Shown here in pieces: positions 7,462 to 15,545 of a DNA stretch of 64,000 nucleotides; position 1 is the first letter of the stretch; each line of letters begins with the position of its first letter. The DNA comes from CAZBME01 sp964645835. Its GTDB lineage: Bacteria; Desulfobacterota; Syntrophia; Syntrophales; UBA8958. Below the pieces are notes generated by a model, which had not been told where the DNA came from, made no database searches, and was given only the letters and a program-made list of their open reading frames with translations. Location: NCBI GenBank assembly GCA_964645835.1, contig CAZYDG010000085.1, forward strand, positions 99,174 to 163,173. The letters run 5' to 3'. Both the position numbers and the translations under genes were made by a program.

Positions 7462-8460
7462 ATGAAAACTGTCAGTTCATTGCTCGACCCGGCTTGGCAT
7501 GAGCGATACCGGGCCATATCAGCCCTCAATATCCGCAGTTCCATCTATGACGTAACCAACCGTTGCAATTTGCGATGCAAAGGCTGTTTCTTTTTCTCCT
7601 CCAACGAGCATAAAGCGGCGGCAGAGGAAATGGACCTGGGAAACTGGTACGACTTTGTCCAAAAAGAAAAGGAACGGGGCGTCAATCTGGCCATCTTGAT
7701 CGGTGGTGAACCGACGTTGTACCTGGATCGTGTTGAGGCATTTTATCGCACCATGCCGTCCTATTGTGCGACAAACGGGCAGATCAAGATTTCCCGGGAC
7801 CGTTTTCCGGACATGATGGTCGGCATCTCTCTGTGGGGCGATGAAGAAGATGAAAAAACTCTTCGCGGCAAGGACACCTTTTCCGTATCCAGCAGGAATT
7901 ATGCAGGCGATCCTTATACCTATTATCTATATACGATTACGCCGAAACAGGTAGGCCGTACAGAACGAATCATCCGTAAGATTGCCGATGTGGGCCTCAA
8001 GGTCCATCTCCAGCTCCTGACAAACGATGAAAAAGTTGACGGTTTTTATTGGACGGAAGAAAATCTCCGGGATATCCGTGCCGAAATGGACGACCTCCTC
8101 GACCGTTATCCCGAGACGGTGATATCAGCAAAGTACTACCATGAAATTATTACGACCGGGAAAATGCTGGGGCGGACCTTTGGATGGAGCGAGTGTCCGT
8201 CCGTTACGGAACAGCTTGACGACCGGGTGCCGCAACCCAAAAGGCTCATACGGTTTGTCAGGTGGGCCTCGGATCTCAAAACCGTTCACCGCTGCTGCAC
8301 GTCCGCGACACGGGATTGTTCGACTTGTAAGGACGGAGCGGCCCATATGAGCTGGGTCATGGTCAACAAAAGGGATCATCTGGCTTCGACGAAAGACCTT
8401 CAGAACTGGATCGAGGTTTATGAAATGTTCGCCAAACTCTACCGGTTCATTCCTTGGTAG
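7462..8460 (+). CDS. Radical SAM protein of the lipid cluster (paralogue B)
   Basis: This 332-residue protein has the radical SAM motif CNLRCKGC (Cys35, Cys39, Cys42) after YDVTNR, and LIGGEPTLYLD as the GGEP strand that binds the SAM amino group. C-terminal cysteines (WSECPSV, HRCCTSATRDCSTC) mirror those of the preceding paralogue and may ligate a second cluster. Its N-terminus is about 20 residues shorter. A GAGAAGGTG ribosome site precedes the ATG. Tandem duplication followed by divergence suggests two successive radical steps, or a heterodimer. The substrate is inferred to be an acyl chain because ACP and ketosynthase genes flank it. A peptide-modifying role is less likely because no precursor-peptide gene is visible. 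Confidence 0.8.
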   Translation: MKTVSSLLDPAWHERYRAISALNIRSSIYDVTNRCNLRCKGCFFFSSNEHKAAAEEMDLGNWYDFVQKEKERGVNLAILIGGEPTLYLDRVEAFYRTMPSYCATNGQIKISRDRFPDMMVGISLWGDEEDEKTLRGKDTFSVSSRNYAGDPYTYYLYTITPKQVGRTERIIRKIADVGLKVHLQLLTNDEKVDGFYWTEENLRDIRAEMDDLLDRYPETVISAKYYHEIITTGKMLGRTFGWSECPSVTEQLDDRVPQPKRLIRFVRWASDLKTVHRCCTSATRDCSTCKDGAAHMSWVMVNKRDHLASTKDLQNWIEVYEMFAKLYRFIPW

Positions 8461-8465
8461 CCTTC

Positions 8466-9716
8466 ATGAACAAACAGCGACCGGTTATTTTGGGTTATGA
8501 CGCCGTTTCTTCCCTCGGAATAGAGATGGATGTCCAGTGGAAACGGGCCGCCATGGGCGAAAGCGGCGTCGGCGCCCTGACCCGATTCCCCCTGACAGAT
8601 TCTTTTCCCGTCCGGATTGCCGGACAGGTGGCTGACATAGACGCGAAGGCCTACCCTTTTCTGGCGGCCAGAGACATGGCCTTGTGGACGTCGCCGATTT
8701 TCCGGTATGCCATGCTGGTCGTTCACCGGGCATTGGAAAAGAGCGGCATTGTCATCACACCCGATCTGGCGCCGCGGGTGGCTGTTACCTTCAGTTCCGC
8801 CGTCGGCGGCCAGGATGCCGTCATCCGCGCGGACCGGCTTTGGGTGGCCGATGGGAAACTTCCCCATCCCTTTACGAATCCGAATTCGTGTATCAATATG
8901 GTCGGGGGCAAGGTATCCATCCTGACAGGGGCTACGGGTCCCATCACATCCACGATTACTGCCTGCGCCTCGGGATCGACATCCATGATAATAGGCGCCA
9001 TGTTTATCGCCCTGGATATGGCCGATGTCGTCATTTGCGGGGCTGTGGATTTTCCCCTCGTCGAACCCATCGTGGGAGGTTTTGCGACCATGAATGGTGC
9101 TTACCGGCCCAAGGAGGGCCAGGCGGATGAGCTGCCCGAAGCGGCAAGCCGCCCTTTTTCCGCCAACCGGCGGGGTTTTGTCGTCTCCGAGGGGGCCGGT
9201 TGTGTAATCATTGGCTCACGGGAATTTGCTCATGCCCATGGCTTATCGCCCCGGTTGGAAATGGCCGGGTGGTCCATGACATCCGACGCCCATCACTTTG
9301 TCGCTCCGAATCTGGTGACGGTAAAACGGTGTATTGCCGACTCCATCGCCCACGCCGGCTTGCAGCCTGGCGATGTGGCGGCTGTCAATGCCCATGGGAC
9401 ATCGACCAAGATCGGCGACAAGATCGAAGCCGATGCCTTGACGGAGATTTTTGGCGGCGCGGTCCCGCCCGTCTCGGCCAACAAGTCCCAACTGGGCCAC
9501 GCCATGGGGGCATCGAGCGCCATCGAGGTGATCCTGGCCCTGGAAGGCATGATGCGCGGCACCCTCCTGCCGACGGTCAATTACCGCCCCGATCCGGAGA
9601 TTGTCCTCGATTGTGTCCCTGAGGGGGCGAGGGGCCTCTCACAAGAATTTGTCTTGAAGAACGCCTTTGGCTTCGGCGGCTGCAACGCCTGCATGGTGCT
9701 TCGCCGAACCGGATAG
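8466..9716 (+). CDS. FabF-type beta-ketoacyl-ACP synthase (KS1)
   Basis: This 416-residue thiolase-fold condensing enzyme has a complete Cys-His-His triad: Cys167 in ITACASGSTS, His in NAHGTST and His in KSQLGHAMGA, plus the C-terminal FGFGGCNA. It would condense malonyl-ACP with an acyl-ACP. The ATG at 8466 is preferred over an upstream TTG because that would extend into the previous gene. KS1 and the next gene are divergent paralogues sharing SDAxHF, NAHGTST and FGFGG blocks. As both keep the triad, neither is an obvious chain-length factor. It is co-directional with all other genes of the operon. FabF-like enzymes of this type recur in ladderane-type clusters. Confidence 0.88.
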   Translation: MNKQRPVILGYDAVSSLGIEMDVQWKRAAMGESGVGALTRFPLTDSFPVRIAGQVADIDAKAYPFLAARDMALWTSPIFRYAMLVVHRALEKSGIVITPDLAPRVAVTFSSAVGGQDAVIRADRLWVADGKLPHPFTNPNSCINMVGGKVSILTGATGPITSTITACASGSTSMIIGAMFIALDMADVVICGAVDFPLVEPIVGGFATMNGAYRPKEGQADELPEAASRPFSANRRGFVVSEGAGCVIIGSREFAHAHGLSPRLEMAGWSMTSDAHHFVAPNLVTVKRCIADSIAHAGLQPGDVAAVNAHGTSTKIGDKIEADALTEIFGGAVPPVSANKSQLGHAMGASSAIEVILALEGMMRGTLLPTVNYRPDPEIVLDCVPEGARGLSQEFVLKNAFGFGGCNACMVLRRTG

Positions 9717-9732
9717 ATAAAGGATTGATGTT

Positions 9733-10998
9733 ATGAAGGCCCCAAAAAACAGAAGAGTTTTCGTGATCGGCTACGGTGCGGCTACACCCCTGGGGAAGAC
9801 TTTTTCCCTGACCTGGGAGCGGGCCGTCCGGGGAGAAGCGGGGTTTCGGAAGGTGACCCGTTGCCGGGTCGATTCGCCGTGCAATATCGTGGGAGAGATC
9901 CCGGATTGGGACCCCCGTTCCTTCGATTTTTCCGGAGAAAAAGAGGTATACAACTGGAATGCCTCCTTCGTGATTCTCACCATGGCCGTCGTGCAGGAAG
10001 CCATGGAACATGCTGGTCTCCGCATGGATAAGGAGACAGGGCCGAGGACGGCCTGTCTTATCGGTTCCGCCATCAACGGAACTGATGCTTTCCGTGTAGC
10101 CATGGACAACATGCGAGACTACGGTCCACTTAAGGTTTCACCATATCTTCTTCCCAACCTCTGCGCCAATCTCCCTTCGGGAAAAGCAGGAATGCTGATG
10201 GGATTTACGGGCCCCGTCTTTTCGCCCCAAGGGGCCTGCGCCTCCGGCAACCATGCCATCGGCATCGGATCACGCATGATCCGGGATGGCGATTGCGATT
10301 TTGTCCTGGCGGGCGGTGTGGATATGCCCATTATGCCCGAAATCATCCATGGCTTTGCCAATATGAATGCCACTATCAAAGTAGGCGCCCATGACCGGGC
10401 TCATGACGACCCCAGCCAGGCGTCTCGTCCCTTCAGTGTTGACCGTAAGGGGTTCGTTTTCTCGGAAGGGGGCGGTGTCGTAGTTCTGGCCGCCGAGGAC
10501 GCCATCGCTCGATACGGCCTTAAGTCCAGGGCGGAGGTCCCGGGCGTCGGCTGGACGTCGGATGCCTATCACTTTACGCGACCCAATGAGAAGACGATTG
10601 TCCGGGCGATTCGGGAGGCTATTGATGACGCCGGATTGACGGCCCGGGATGTTCGGTATATCAATGCCCATGGGACATCGACGGCCAAAGGCGATGCGAC
10701 TGAAGTGGCTTGTCTGCGGACTGTTTTCGGCGATGGTCTTTATTCTATTCCCGTTTCGTCGAACAAATCCCAGATCGGCCATACCCTGGGCGGGGCTGCG
10801 GCTATTGAAGACGCCCTGGCCATTGAGGGGATGCAGCAGGGCATCATCTTGCCGACGATCAATTATATTCCTGACCCCCATTTTGATGGTTTGGACTTTG
10901 TGCCCCATGTAGCCCGGAAGGTCCAGCATGAGATCGTTCTGTCAAATGCTTTCGGCTTTGGGGGGACCAATTGCTGTATCATATTCAGGGGGGTGTGA
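9733..10998 (+). CDS. FabF-type beta-ketoacyl-ACP synthase (KS2)
   Basis: This 421-residue condensing enzyme has an intact triad: Cys169 in QGACASGNHA, His in NAHGTST and His in KSQIGHTLGG, ending FGFGGTNCC. An AAAGGA ribosome site precedes the ATG at 9733, 16 bases after KS1 ends. Its closeness to KS1 in sequence and position suggests a tandem duplication that gave two elongation specificities or a heterodimer. Loss of catalytic residues, expected of a chain-length factor, is not seen. The thioesterase gene starts one base after its stop codon, so the two are likely translated together. Confidence 0.88.
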   Translation: MKAPKNRRVFVIGYGAATPLGKTFSLTWERAVRGEAGFRKVTRCRVDSPCNIVGEIPDWDPRSFDFSGEKEVYNWNASFVILTMAVVQEAMEHAGLRMDKETGPRTACLIGSAINGTDAFRVAMDNMRDYGPLKVSPYLLPNLCANLPSGKAGMLMGFTGPVFSPQGACASGNHAIGIGSRMIRDGDCDFVLAGGVDMPIMPEIIHGFANMNATIKVGAHDRAHDDPSQASRPFSVDRKGFVFSEGGGVVVLAAEDAIARYGLKSRAEVPGVGWTSDAYHFTRPNEKTIVRAIREAIDDAGLTARDVRYINAHGTSTAKGDATEVACLRTVFGDGLYSIPVSSNKSQIGHTLGGAAAIEDALAIEGMQQGIILPTINYIPDPHFDGLDFVPHVARKVQHEIVLSNAFGFGGTNCCIIFRGV

Positions 10999-10999
10999 A

Positions 11000-11479
11000 A
11001 TGAGGCCGAAACCTTTCCAGCCCGAAGCCTTTGACGGCGGATCCTCTTTTGTACGGGACCGCCAAACGGGACTTTGCTGGCATCGATGTACGAACCGGAT
11101 CCTCTATGCCGATACGGATCGGTCGGCCGTCGTGTATCATGCCAATTATTTGCGCTATTTTGAGTTCGGAAGGGCGTCCCTGATGCGGGATGCGGCCTAT
11201 CCATACAAGGAAATCGAAGACAGCGGCTATGTGTATCCCATCTTCGACCTGGGTGTCCAATTCTTTGAACCTCTGTATTACGATGACCCCATGGCTATCT
11301 ATACGCGACCCGGCGAACTTGAACGGGTGAAACTCCGTTTCGACTATGTTATTACCCATGGCGAGTCAGGAGCCCTTGTTTGCAAAGGATTTACGAAACA
11401 CTGCGCCCTCGGCGCGTCGGGAAAGCCCGTAGCGGTGGACCCCAAAACGGTTCATTTATGGAAGACCTTTCCCGAGTAA
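11000..11479 (+). CDS. 4-hydroxybenzoyl-CoA thioesterase-family acyl thioesterase
   Basis: This 159-residue hotdog protein has the 4HBT/YbgC-type motif YADTDRSAVVYHANYLRYFE near residues 36-55, in which the Asp of the TDxxxVVYHxNY segment is the usual catalytic residue. It would hydrolyse an acyl-ACP or acyl-CoA thioester and so release the finished chain, or edit stalled chains. The start at 11000 lies one base after the KS2 stop; a longer frame from 10928 would overlap KS2 and is not favoured. Position between KS2 and an ACP gene supports a biosynthetic role. A DarC-like aromatising accessory function is an alternative. Confidence 0.8.
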   Translation: MRPKPFQPEAFDGGSSFVRDRQTGLCWHRCTNRILYADTDRSAVVYHANYLRYFEFGRASLMRDAAYPYKEIEDSGYVYPIFDLGVQFFEPLYYDDPMAIYTRPGELERVKLRFDYVITHGESGALVCKGFTKHCALGASGKPVAVDPKTVHLWKTFPE

Positions 11480-11503
11480 TAGTTTATAACGAATGGAGTA
11501 TCG

Positions 11504-11773
11504 ATGGCCCAACTGACCAGAGAAGCAATTAAAGAAACGATCATTCTTTTTTTCCGGAAGGAATTTGAGATAGAGAATCCGGGGCTGGATGACAATTTGC
11601 GGGAGGTCCACGGGTTTGATAGTATCGATGCCATTGAGCTTCTCCTGGAGATTGAAAACCTCCTGGGTTCGGAGTTGACTCAGGAAGAAAAGAAGGGGGC
11701 TATGGATATAAGGACGCTCAATGACGTGTTGGATTATGTCGAGTTGTTGGCCAGAGTTCGATCTTTCGCTTAA
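11504..11773 (+). CDS. Acyl carrier protein (third)
   Basis: This 89-residue acidic carrier protein has the motif FDSIDAIELL, with Ser40 as the predicted phosphopantetheine attachment residue. It is preceded by AATGGAG about seven bases before its ATG. It has an unusually charged C-terminal half (TQEEKKGAMD) compared with the other carriers here. A roughly 200-bp dispersed repeat begins right at its stop codon and separates it from KS3. Its likely partners are KS3 and the acyltransferase downstream. This is inferred from order, not from a docking motif. Confidence 0.88.
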   Translation: MAQLTREAIKETIILFFRKEFEIENPGLDDNLREVHGFDSIDAIELLLEIENLLGSELTQEEKKGAMDIRTLNDVLDYVELLARVRSFA

Positions 11774-11972
11774 CAGGCTGTTGAAAAACGACCATTTGCT
11801 GCGTTGCGCCGCAAGCATCCCCCGCTTTCGCGGGGGCAGGCTACATCGACGTACTTCTATGTACGCTGTCCCCCGCTGGCGGGGGTGCAGGGGTAGTTGC
11901 CTCAGCTTTTGCGTGCCTTGCATCTGGACATTTTTGAACAGCCTGCACAAAATTGAGTCTTTAAACAACCTG
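11774..11972 (+). repeat. About 200-bp dispersed palindromic repeat, copy 1
   Basis: The left end CAGGCTGTTGAAAAA and the inverted right end (TTTAAACAACCTG) form imperfect terminal repeats. The interior shares GCTGCGTTGCGCCGC and ACATCGACGTACTTCTATG with copies at 50390-50583 (inverted) and 54529-54725. It has an internal GC-rich palindrome, CCCCGCTTTCGCGGGGG. It has no coding capacity and fills the gap between the third ACP and KS3. It looks like a non-autonomous mobile element. Confidence 0.8.
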
Positions 11973-11989
11973 TAGGGACTGAGTATCAT

Positions 11990-13231
11990 ATGGAAAGAAG
12001 AGTGGTCATAACAGCCTGTTCGGCTATTACGCCGATCGGCCGGTCCAAAGCGGAGATCCTCCATAGCCTGACCCATGGAATTTCAGGGGTAAAGGTTTTG
12101 CGCGAGGACGAGGTGCTGACTGCCCATATCCATTCCAAGGTCTTCGGGACCGTGGATTATCCCATTGAGTACGATTTCAAGCGCCAACACCGCAAGACAA
12201 TGGGGCCTGTAGCCTATTACGCCTGTCAGGTGACGAAGGAGGCCCTGGAGGCCTCGGGCCTGGACGAGGCCTTTATCACCTCCGGGCGCCTGGGCGTTGC
12301 CTTTGGCTCAACCCACGGAAGTCCCACGGTCCAGAGGAGTATCTACAAGACCTTGTTCAGCAGGTCCGGAGATGGTTTATCATCCATCAGCGCCGTCGAT
12401 TACCTGAAATCCATGGTCCACACGACAGCGGTCAACATCACCAAGATGTTCGGTATTACGGGACGAGTCATATCCTCTTCCACAGCCTGCACAACGAGCA
12501 GCCAATCCATCGGTTACGGTTATGAAATGATCAAGTTCGGAATGCAGGATGCCATGATCTGTGGCGGCGCCGATGAATACGACGCTACGACAGTTGCCGT
12601 CTTCGACAACCTCCTGGCCTGCTCCACCGCTTACAACAAGACCCCGAACCTTACTCCCCGTCCCTTCGATGAGAAGCGGGACGGTCTGGTCGTGGCCGAG
12701 GGGGCCGCGGCCGTTCTTCTGGAGTCTTACGATCACGCACAAGCGCGGGGAGCTACAATCCTGGCCGAGGTGATCGGTTTTTCCTGCAATAACAACGGTG
12801 GTGACCTGATCCTGCCCAATATCAACGGCATAAAGGAGACCATCCGCCTCGCCCTGGCGGACGCAAGGATCGCCGCTGAAGCGGTTGACATTGTTTGCGC
12901 TCATGCGACGGGGACCAAGATGGGTGACGTGATCGAAGCCCAGGCCATTCATCACCATTACGGGAATAGCACCGCCGTTGTGGCGCTAAAGAGCTACATG
13001 GGCCATACGATGGGTTCCTGCGGGGCCATTGAGACCATCATTATGATCCATCTTATGGCCGAGGGGCTTGTTGTGCCGACCTTAAACCTTGATGAAGTTG
13101 ATGAACGATGCGCCATGATCCGTCATGTCCGGGCCGTTGAGGACATCCCGATCCGCATTGCCTCCATCCAGAACTTTGCCTTTGGTGGTGTAAACACGAA
13201 TTTGCTTATAAAGAAATGGCCGGGCTATTGA
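11990..13231 (+). CDS. Beta-ketoacyl synthase (KS3)
   Basis: This 413-residue condensing enzyme has Cys167 in SSTACTTSSQS, His in CAHATGTKMGD and His in KSYMGHTMGS, then FAFGGVNTN: a complete triad but with a variant CAHATGT in place of NAHGTST. It is clearly separate from the KS1/KS2 pair and closer in style to aryl-polyene-type ketosynthases. It starts 17 bases after a dispersed repeat, and its end overlaps the acyltransferase gene by 16 bases. A separate chain-initiation or special condensation role is plausible. The motif variation and its distance from KS1/KS2 support a distinct function within the pathway. Confidence 0.85.
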   Translation: MERRVVITACSAITPIGRSKAEILHSLTHGISGVKVLREDEVLTAHIHSKVFGTVDYPIEYDFKRQHRKTMGPVAYYACQVTKEALEASGLDEAFITSGRLGVAFGSTHGSPTVQRSIYKTLFSRSGDGLSSISAVDYLKSMVHTTAVNITKMFGITGRVISSSTACTTSSQSIGYGYEMIKFGMQDAMICGGADEYDATTVAVFDNLLACSTAYNKTPNLTPRPFDEKRDGLVVAEGAAAVLLESYDHAQARGATILAEVIGFSCNNNGGDLILPNINGIKETIRLALADARIAAEAVDIVCAHATGTKMGDVIEAQAIHHHYGNSTAVVALKSYMGHTMGSCGAIETIIMIHLMAEGLVVPTLNLDEVDERCAMIRHVRAVEDIPIRIASIQNFAFGGVNTNLLIKKWPGY

Positions 13232-13980
13232 CGAAATCCGTTTTAAATGCCCCAATCACCCTAACCCTTTGGGTCTATTACATCATGGGCTACCTTTTGT
13301 ATTATGCGCCCTTCTATGGGTACGCAGCCCTGTTTTCTCCCCTGAAGGAACAGGCTTTTCAGCGATTGAACCACCTGCTCCACCGCCGCTTTTTCACCCT
13401 TGTCCGGTGCCTTATCCCCAGGACGAAATGGCGTATTGCCCCCGAGGTCCGGGCCATCCGCTCTTCCGTGATCATTGCCAACCACCTTTCTTTTCTGGAC
13501 CCGATCCTGTTTGTTTCACTCTTCGAGAAACAAAAGACTATCGTTAAATGGGACTATTTCGACTATCCCGTCTTCGGCTGGATCTTGCGGATGTCGGGGT
13601 ACATGCCCGCCATGTCGGCGGCTGGGCCCGTGGACGGCATGATGGACCAGATCAAGAGAATGAAGGATTACCTGGCGTCCGGCGGGAACCTCTTCATCTT
13701 TCCCGAGGGGACGAGGAGTCGCGACGGTCGGATCGGTCCCTTCGACAAGGGGGGATTCCGAATCGCCAAGCTCTGCCGCGCCCCGATCCAGGTCGTCCGG
13801 ATTCGTAATACGGACAAGCTCTATCCCCCCGACGGCCTGTGGTTCAACACCCGCGACGCTCATTGCATAGAGATGGAACTAGCGGGAACCCTGACACCAG
13901 ATTATGACAGCGATGCCTTTTCGCAGGCGGCGCTTATGGCGGAGGCGCGGGCCATCATGGAACGGGGGAGGCAGACATGA
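13216..13980 (+). CDS. 1-acyl-glycerol-3-phosphate acyltransferase-like (PlsC/LPLAT)
   Basis: This 254-residue protein has an N-terminal hydrophobic segment (TLWVYYIMGYLLYYAPFYGY) and the acyltransferase motifs NHLSFLDP (the HX4D catalytic pair) and FPEGTRS (substrate phosphate binding). PlsC-type enzymes at the inner membrane move an acyl group from acyl-ACP or acyl-CoA to a lysophospholipid or other hydroxyl. Its place in the operon suggests that the unusual acyl chain is put into a membrane glycerolipid. It overlaps KS3 by 16 bases and the next radical SAM gene by ATGA. Transfer to a resorcinol or sugar acceptor remains possible. Confidence 0.85.
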   Translation: MAGLLTKSVLNAPITLTLWVYYIMGYLLYYAPFYGYAALFSPLKEQAFQRLNHLLHRRFFTLVRCLIPRTKWRIAPEVRAIRSSVIIANHLSFLDPILFVSLFEKQKTIVKWDYFDYPVFGWILRMSGYMPAMSAAGPVDGMMDQIKRMKDYLASGGNLFIFPEGTRSRDGRIGPFDKGGFRIAKLCRAPIQVVRIRNTDKLYPPDGLWFNTRDAHCIEMELAGTLTPDYDSDAFSQAALMAEARAIMERGRQT

Positions 13981-15545
13981 AGGTGGTTCTTATCTCCATG
14001 CCCGACGTGGTCCCCATCGTAATCCACGAAATGGCCATTCACATGCCCAACCACGGGATCGCCTGCGTCGGCGGCAATGTCGATGCCGGTCACGATGTCT
14101 TCCTCATCGATCTGGTTCGAAAAAGGGGCAATATCGCCCGTTATCTGAAGAAGACACTGAAAAAAATCCATCCCGATCTTGTCGGCCTGTCGGCCATGAC
14201 ATGGCAGTACACAACCGCCCTGGCTATTATCGGCCTCATCCGGAAGATCCTTCCCGACGTGAAGATCGTTCTTGGCGGCTATCATACCACCCTCATGAGC
14301 CGGGAAATGGCTGACTCGGGCGAGGCCCATGCCGTCGATTTCATGATCAGGGGCGAAGGAGAAGAAACCTTCCGGCGTCTGGTCAATGCCTTGGACGTGA
14401 AAAATCATCATGATGAAAAAGAGGATCTGGCGTCAATTCCCGGCCTGTCGTTCAAGTCCGATGGACAGTGGCTCCATAACGAAACAGCGCCGCTGTGTGA
14501 TCTGTCGCATTTGAAGCTTCCCATCCGGGACGGTCGTCGTTTGACCTGGGGTTATCATTTCATGTATTCCAGGATCGAAGTCATGGAAACCTCCCGAGGC
14601 TGCACGCGGAACTGCAATTTTTGCAGCATACGTCACATGTATGGTCGCTCTTATCGGACATATCCCATCGAACGCATACTGGCCGATCTCGATGACATCT
14701 ATTATCGCAAAAAGACACGGCTGGTCTTTGTAGCCGACGACAATATGGTCCTGAACCCAAAATGGGTGACAGAGGTCTGTGACGCCATCATTAGCCGGGG
14801 CTACCGCAATCTGCGCCTCGTCGTACAAGCTGACTGCATATCCATGGCAAAAAACGAGGCTATGGTGGCCAAAATGGCCCAGGCGGGATTTCAGGCCGTT
14901 TTTCTGGGGATTGAGAACGCTTCCCGGCGGAATCTCCAGGCCATGGAAAAGGGCGATCTGGTCGATGCAGCGAGGCAGGCTGTCGGCCATTGCCACCGCC
15001 ACGGGATTATGGTCATGGGAGGACTTATCTTCGGCCTGCCCGATGATGATGAAAGAAGCATTGAGCAAAACTACTTGTTCTTGAAGGATCTGGGAGTCGA
15101 CGGGGCCTATTGCCAGATGATCTCGCCTTTTCCCAAGACGGTTATGAGGGACCAATTGTTGGAGGCGGGCCTCATCACGAATTATGATGGCTACTATCGC
15201 TACAATGGCCTATGGGCTAATGTGAAGACAAAAAAATTATCGGCGGAGAAATTGCAATACGCCTTCTGGTATTACCGGCAGACAGCCCTGGGCTGGTGGA
15301 CGCCATCGGAGTTTGCGAAGAGCCAGGGCCGCCTCTGGACTGCCGCGTGGACCCATCTGGTGATGCCCGTCATGAAATTCTTTATCGACCGCAAGATCCG
15401 CCGGGAGGGATGGGAAGGCCGGTACCGGCGGGACATGGCACGCCTTGAGGCGATGAACCGCTTCGATGATCTGGTTCCTAATAGTGTTCCGCAAAGCATG
15501 ACCAGTCTTAAAGGGCTTGGAGAACCGCCCCATGACCGTCCCTGA
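13977..15545 (+). CDS. B12-binding radical SAM protein (second)
   Basis: This 522-residue protein has an N-terminal cobalamin-binding Rossmann domain (about 1-150: DAGHDVFLIDL, KIVLGGYHTTLMS, FMIRGEGEETFRRLVN) and a radical SAM barrel. The motif CTRNCNFC gives Cys209, Cys213 and Cys216 as cluster ligands. The C-terminal extension of about 150 residues is of the type seen in BchE/hopanoid-modifying enzymes. It differs clearly from the first B12 radical SAM protein at 3087, so two separate cobalamin-dependent steps are expected. Methylation or ring formation on an unactivated acyl carbon is the family-based inference. It overlaps neighbours on both sides. Confidence 0.85.
   Translation: MKVVLISMPDVVPIVIHEMAIHMPNHGIACVGGNVDAGHDVFLIDLVRKRGNIARYLKKTLKKIHPDLVGLSAMTWQYTTALAIIGLIRKILPDVKIVLGGYHTTLMSREMADSGEAHAVDFMIRGEGEETFRRLVNALDVKNHHDEKEDLASIPGLSFKSDGQWLHNETAPLCDLSHLKLPIRDGRRLTWGYHFMYSRIEVMETSRGCTRNCNFCSIRHMYGRSYRTYPIERILADLDDIYYRKKTRLVFVADDNMVLNPKWVTEVCDAIISRGYRNLRLVVQADCISMAKNEAMVAKMAQAGFQAVFLGIENASRRNLQAMEKGDLVDAARQAVGHCHRHGIMVMGGLIFGLPDDDERSIEQNYLFLKDLGVDGAYCQMISPFPKTVMRDQLLEAGLITNYDGYYRYNGLWANVKTKKLSAEKLQYAFWYYRQTALGWWTPSEFAKSQGRLWTAAWTHLVMPVMKFFIDRKIRREGWEGRYRRDMARLEAMNRFDDLVPNSVPQSMTSLKGLGEPPHDRP

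Noticed and set aside
8466..13231. KS1, KS2 or KS3 as a chain-length factor
   Set aside because: All three retain a Cys in the TAC or GAC motif and both His motifs, so only the protein at 27971-29062 qualifies as Cys-less.
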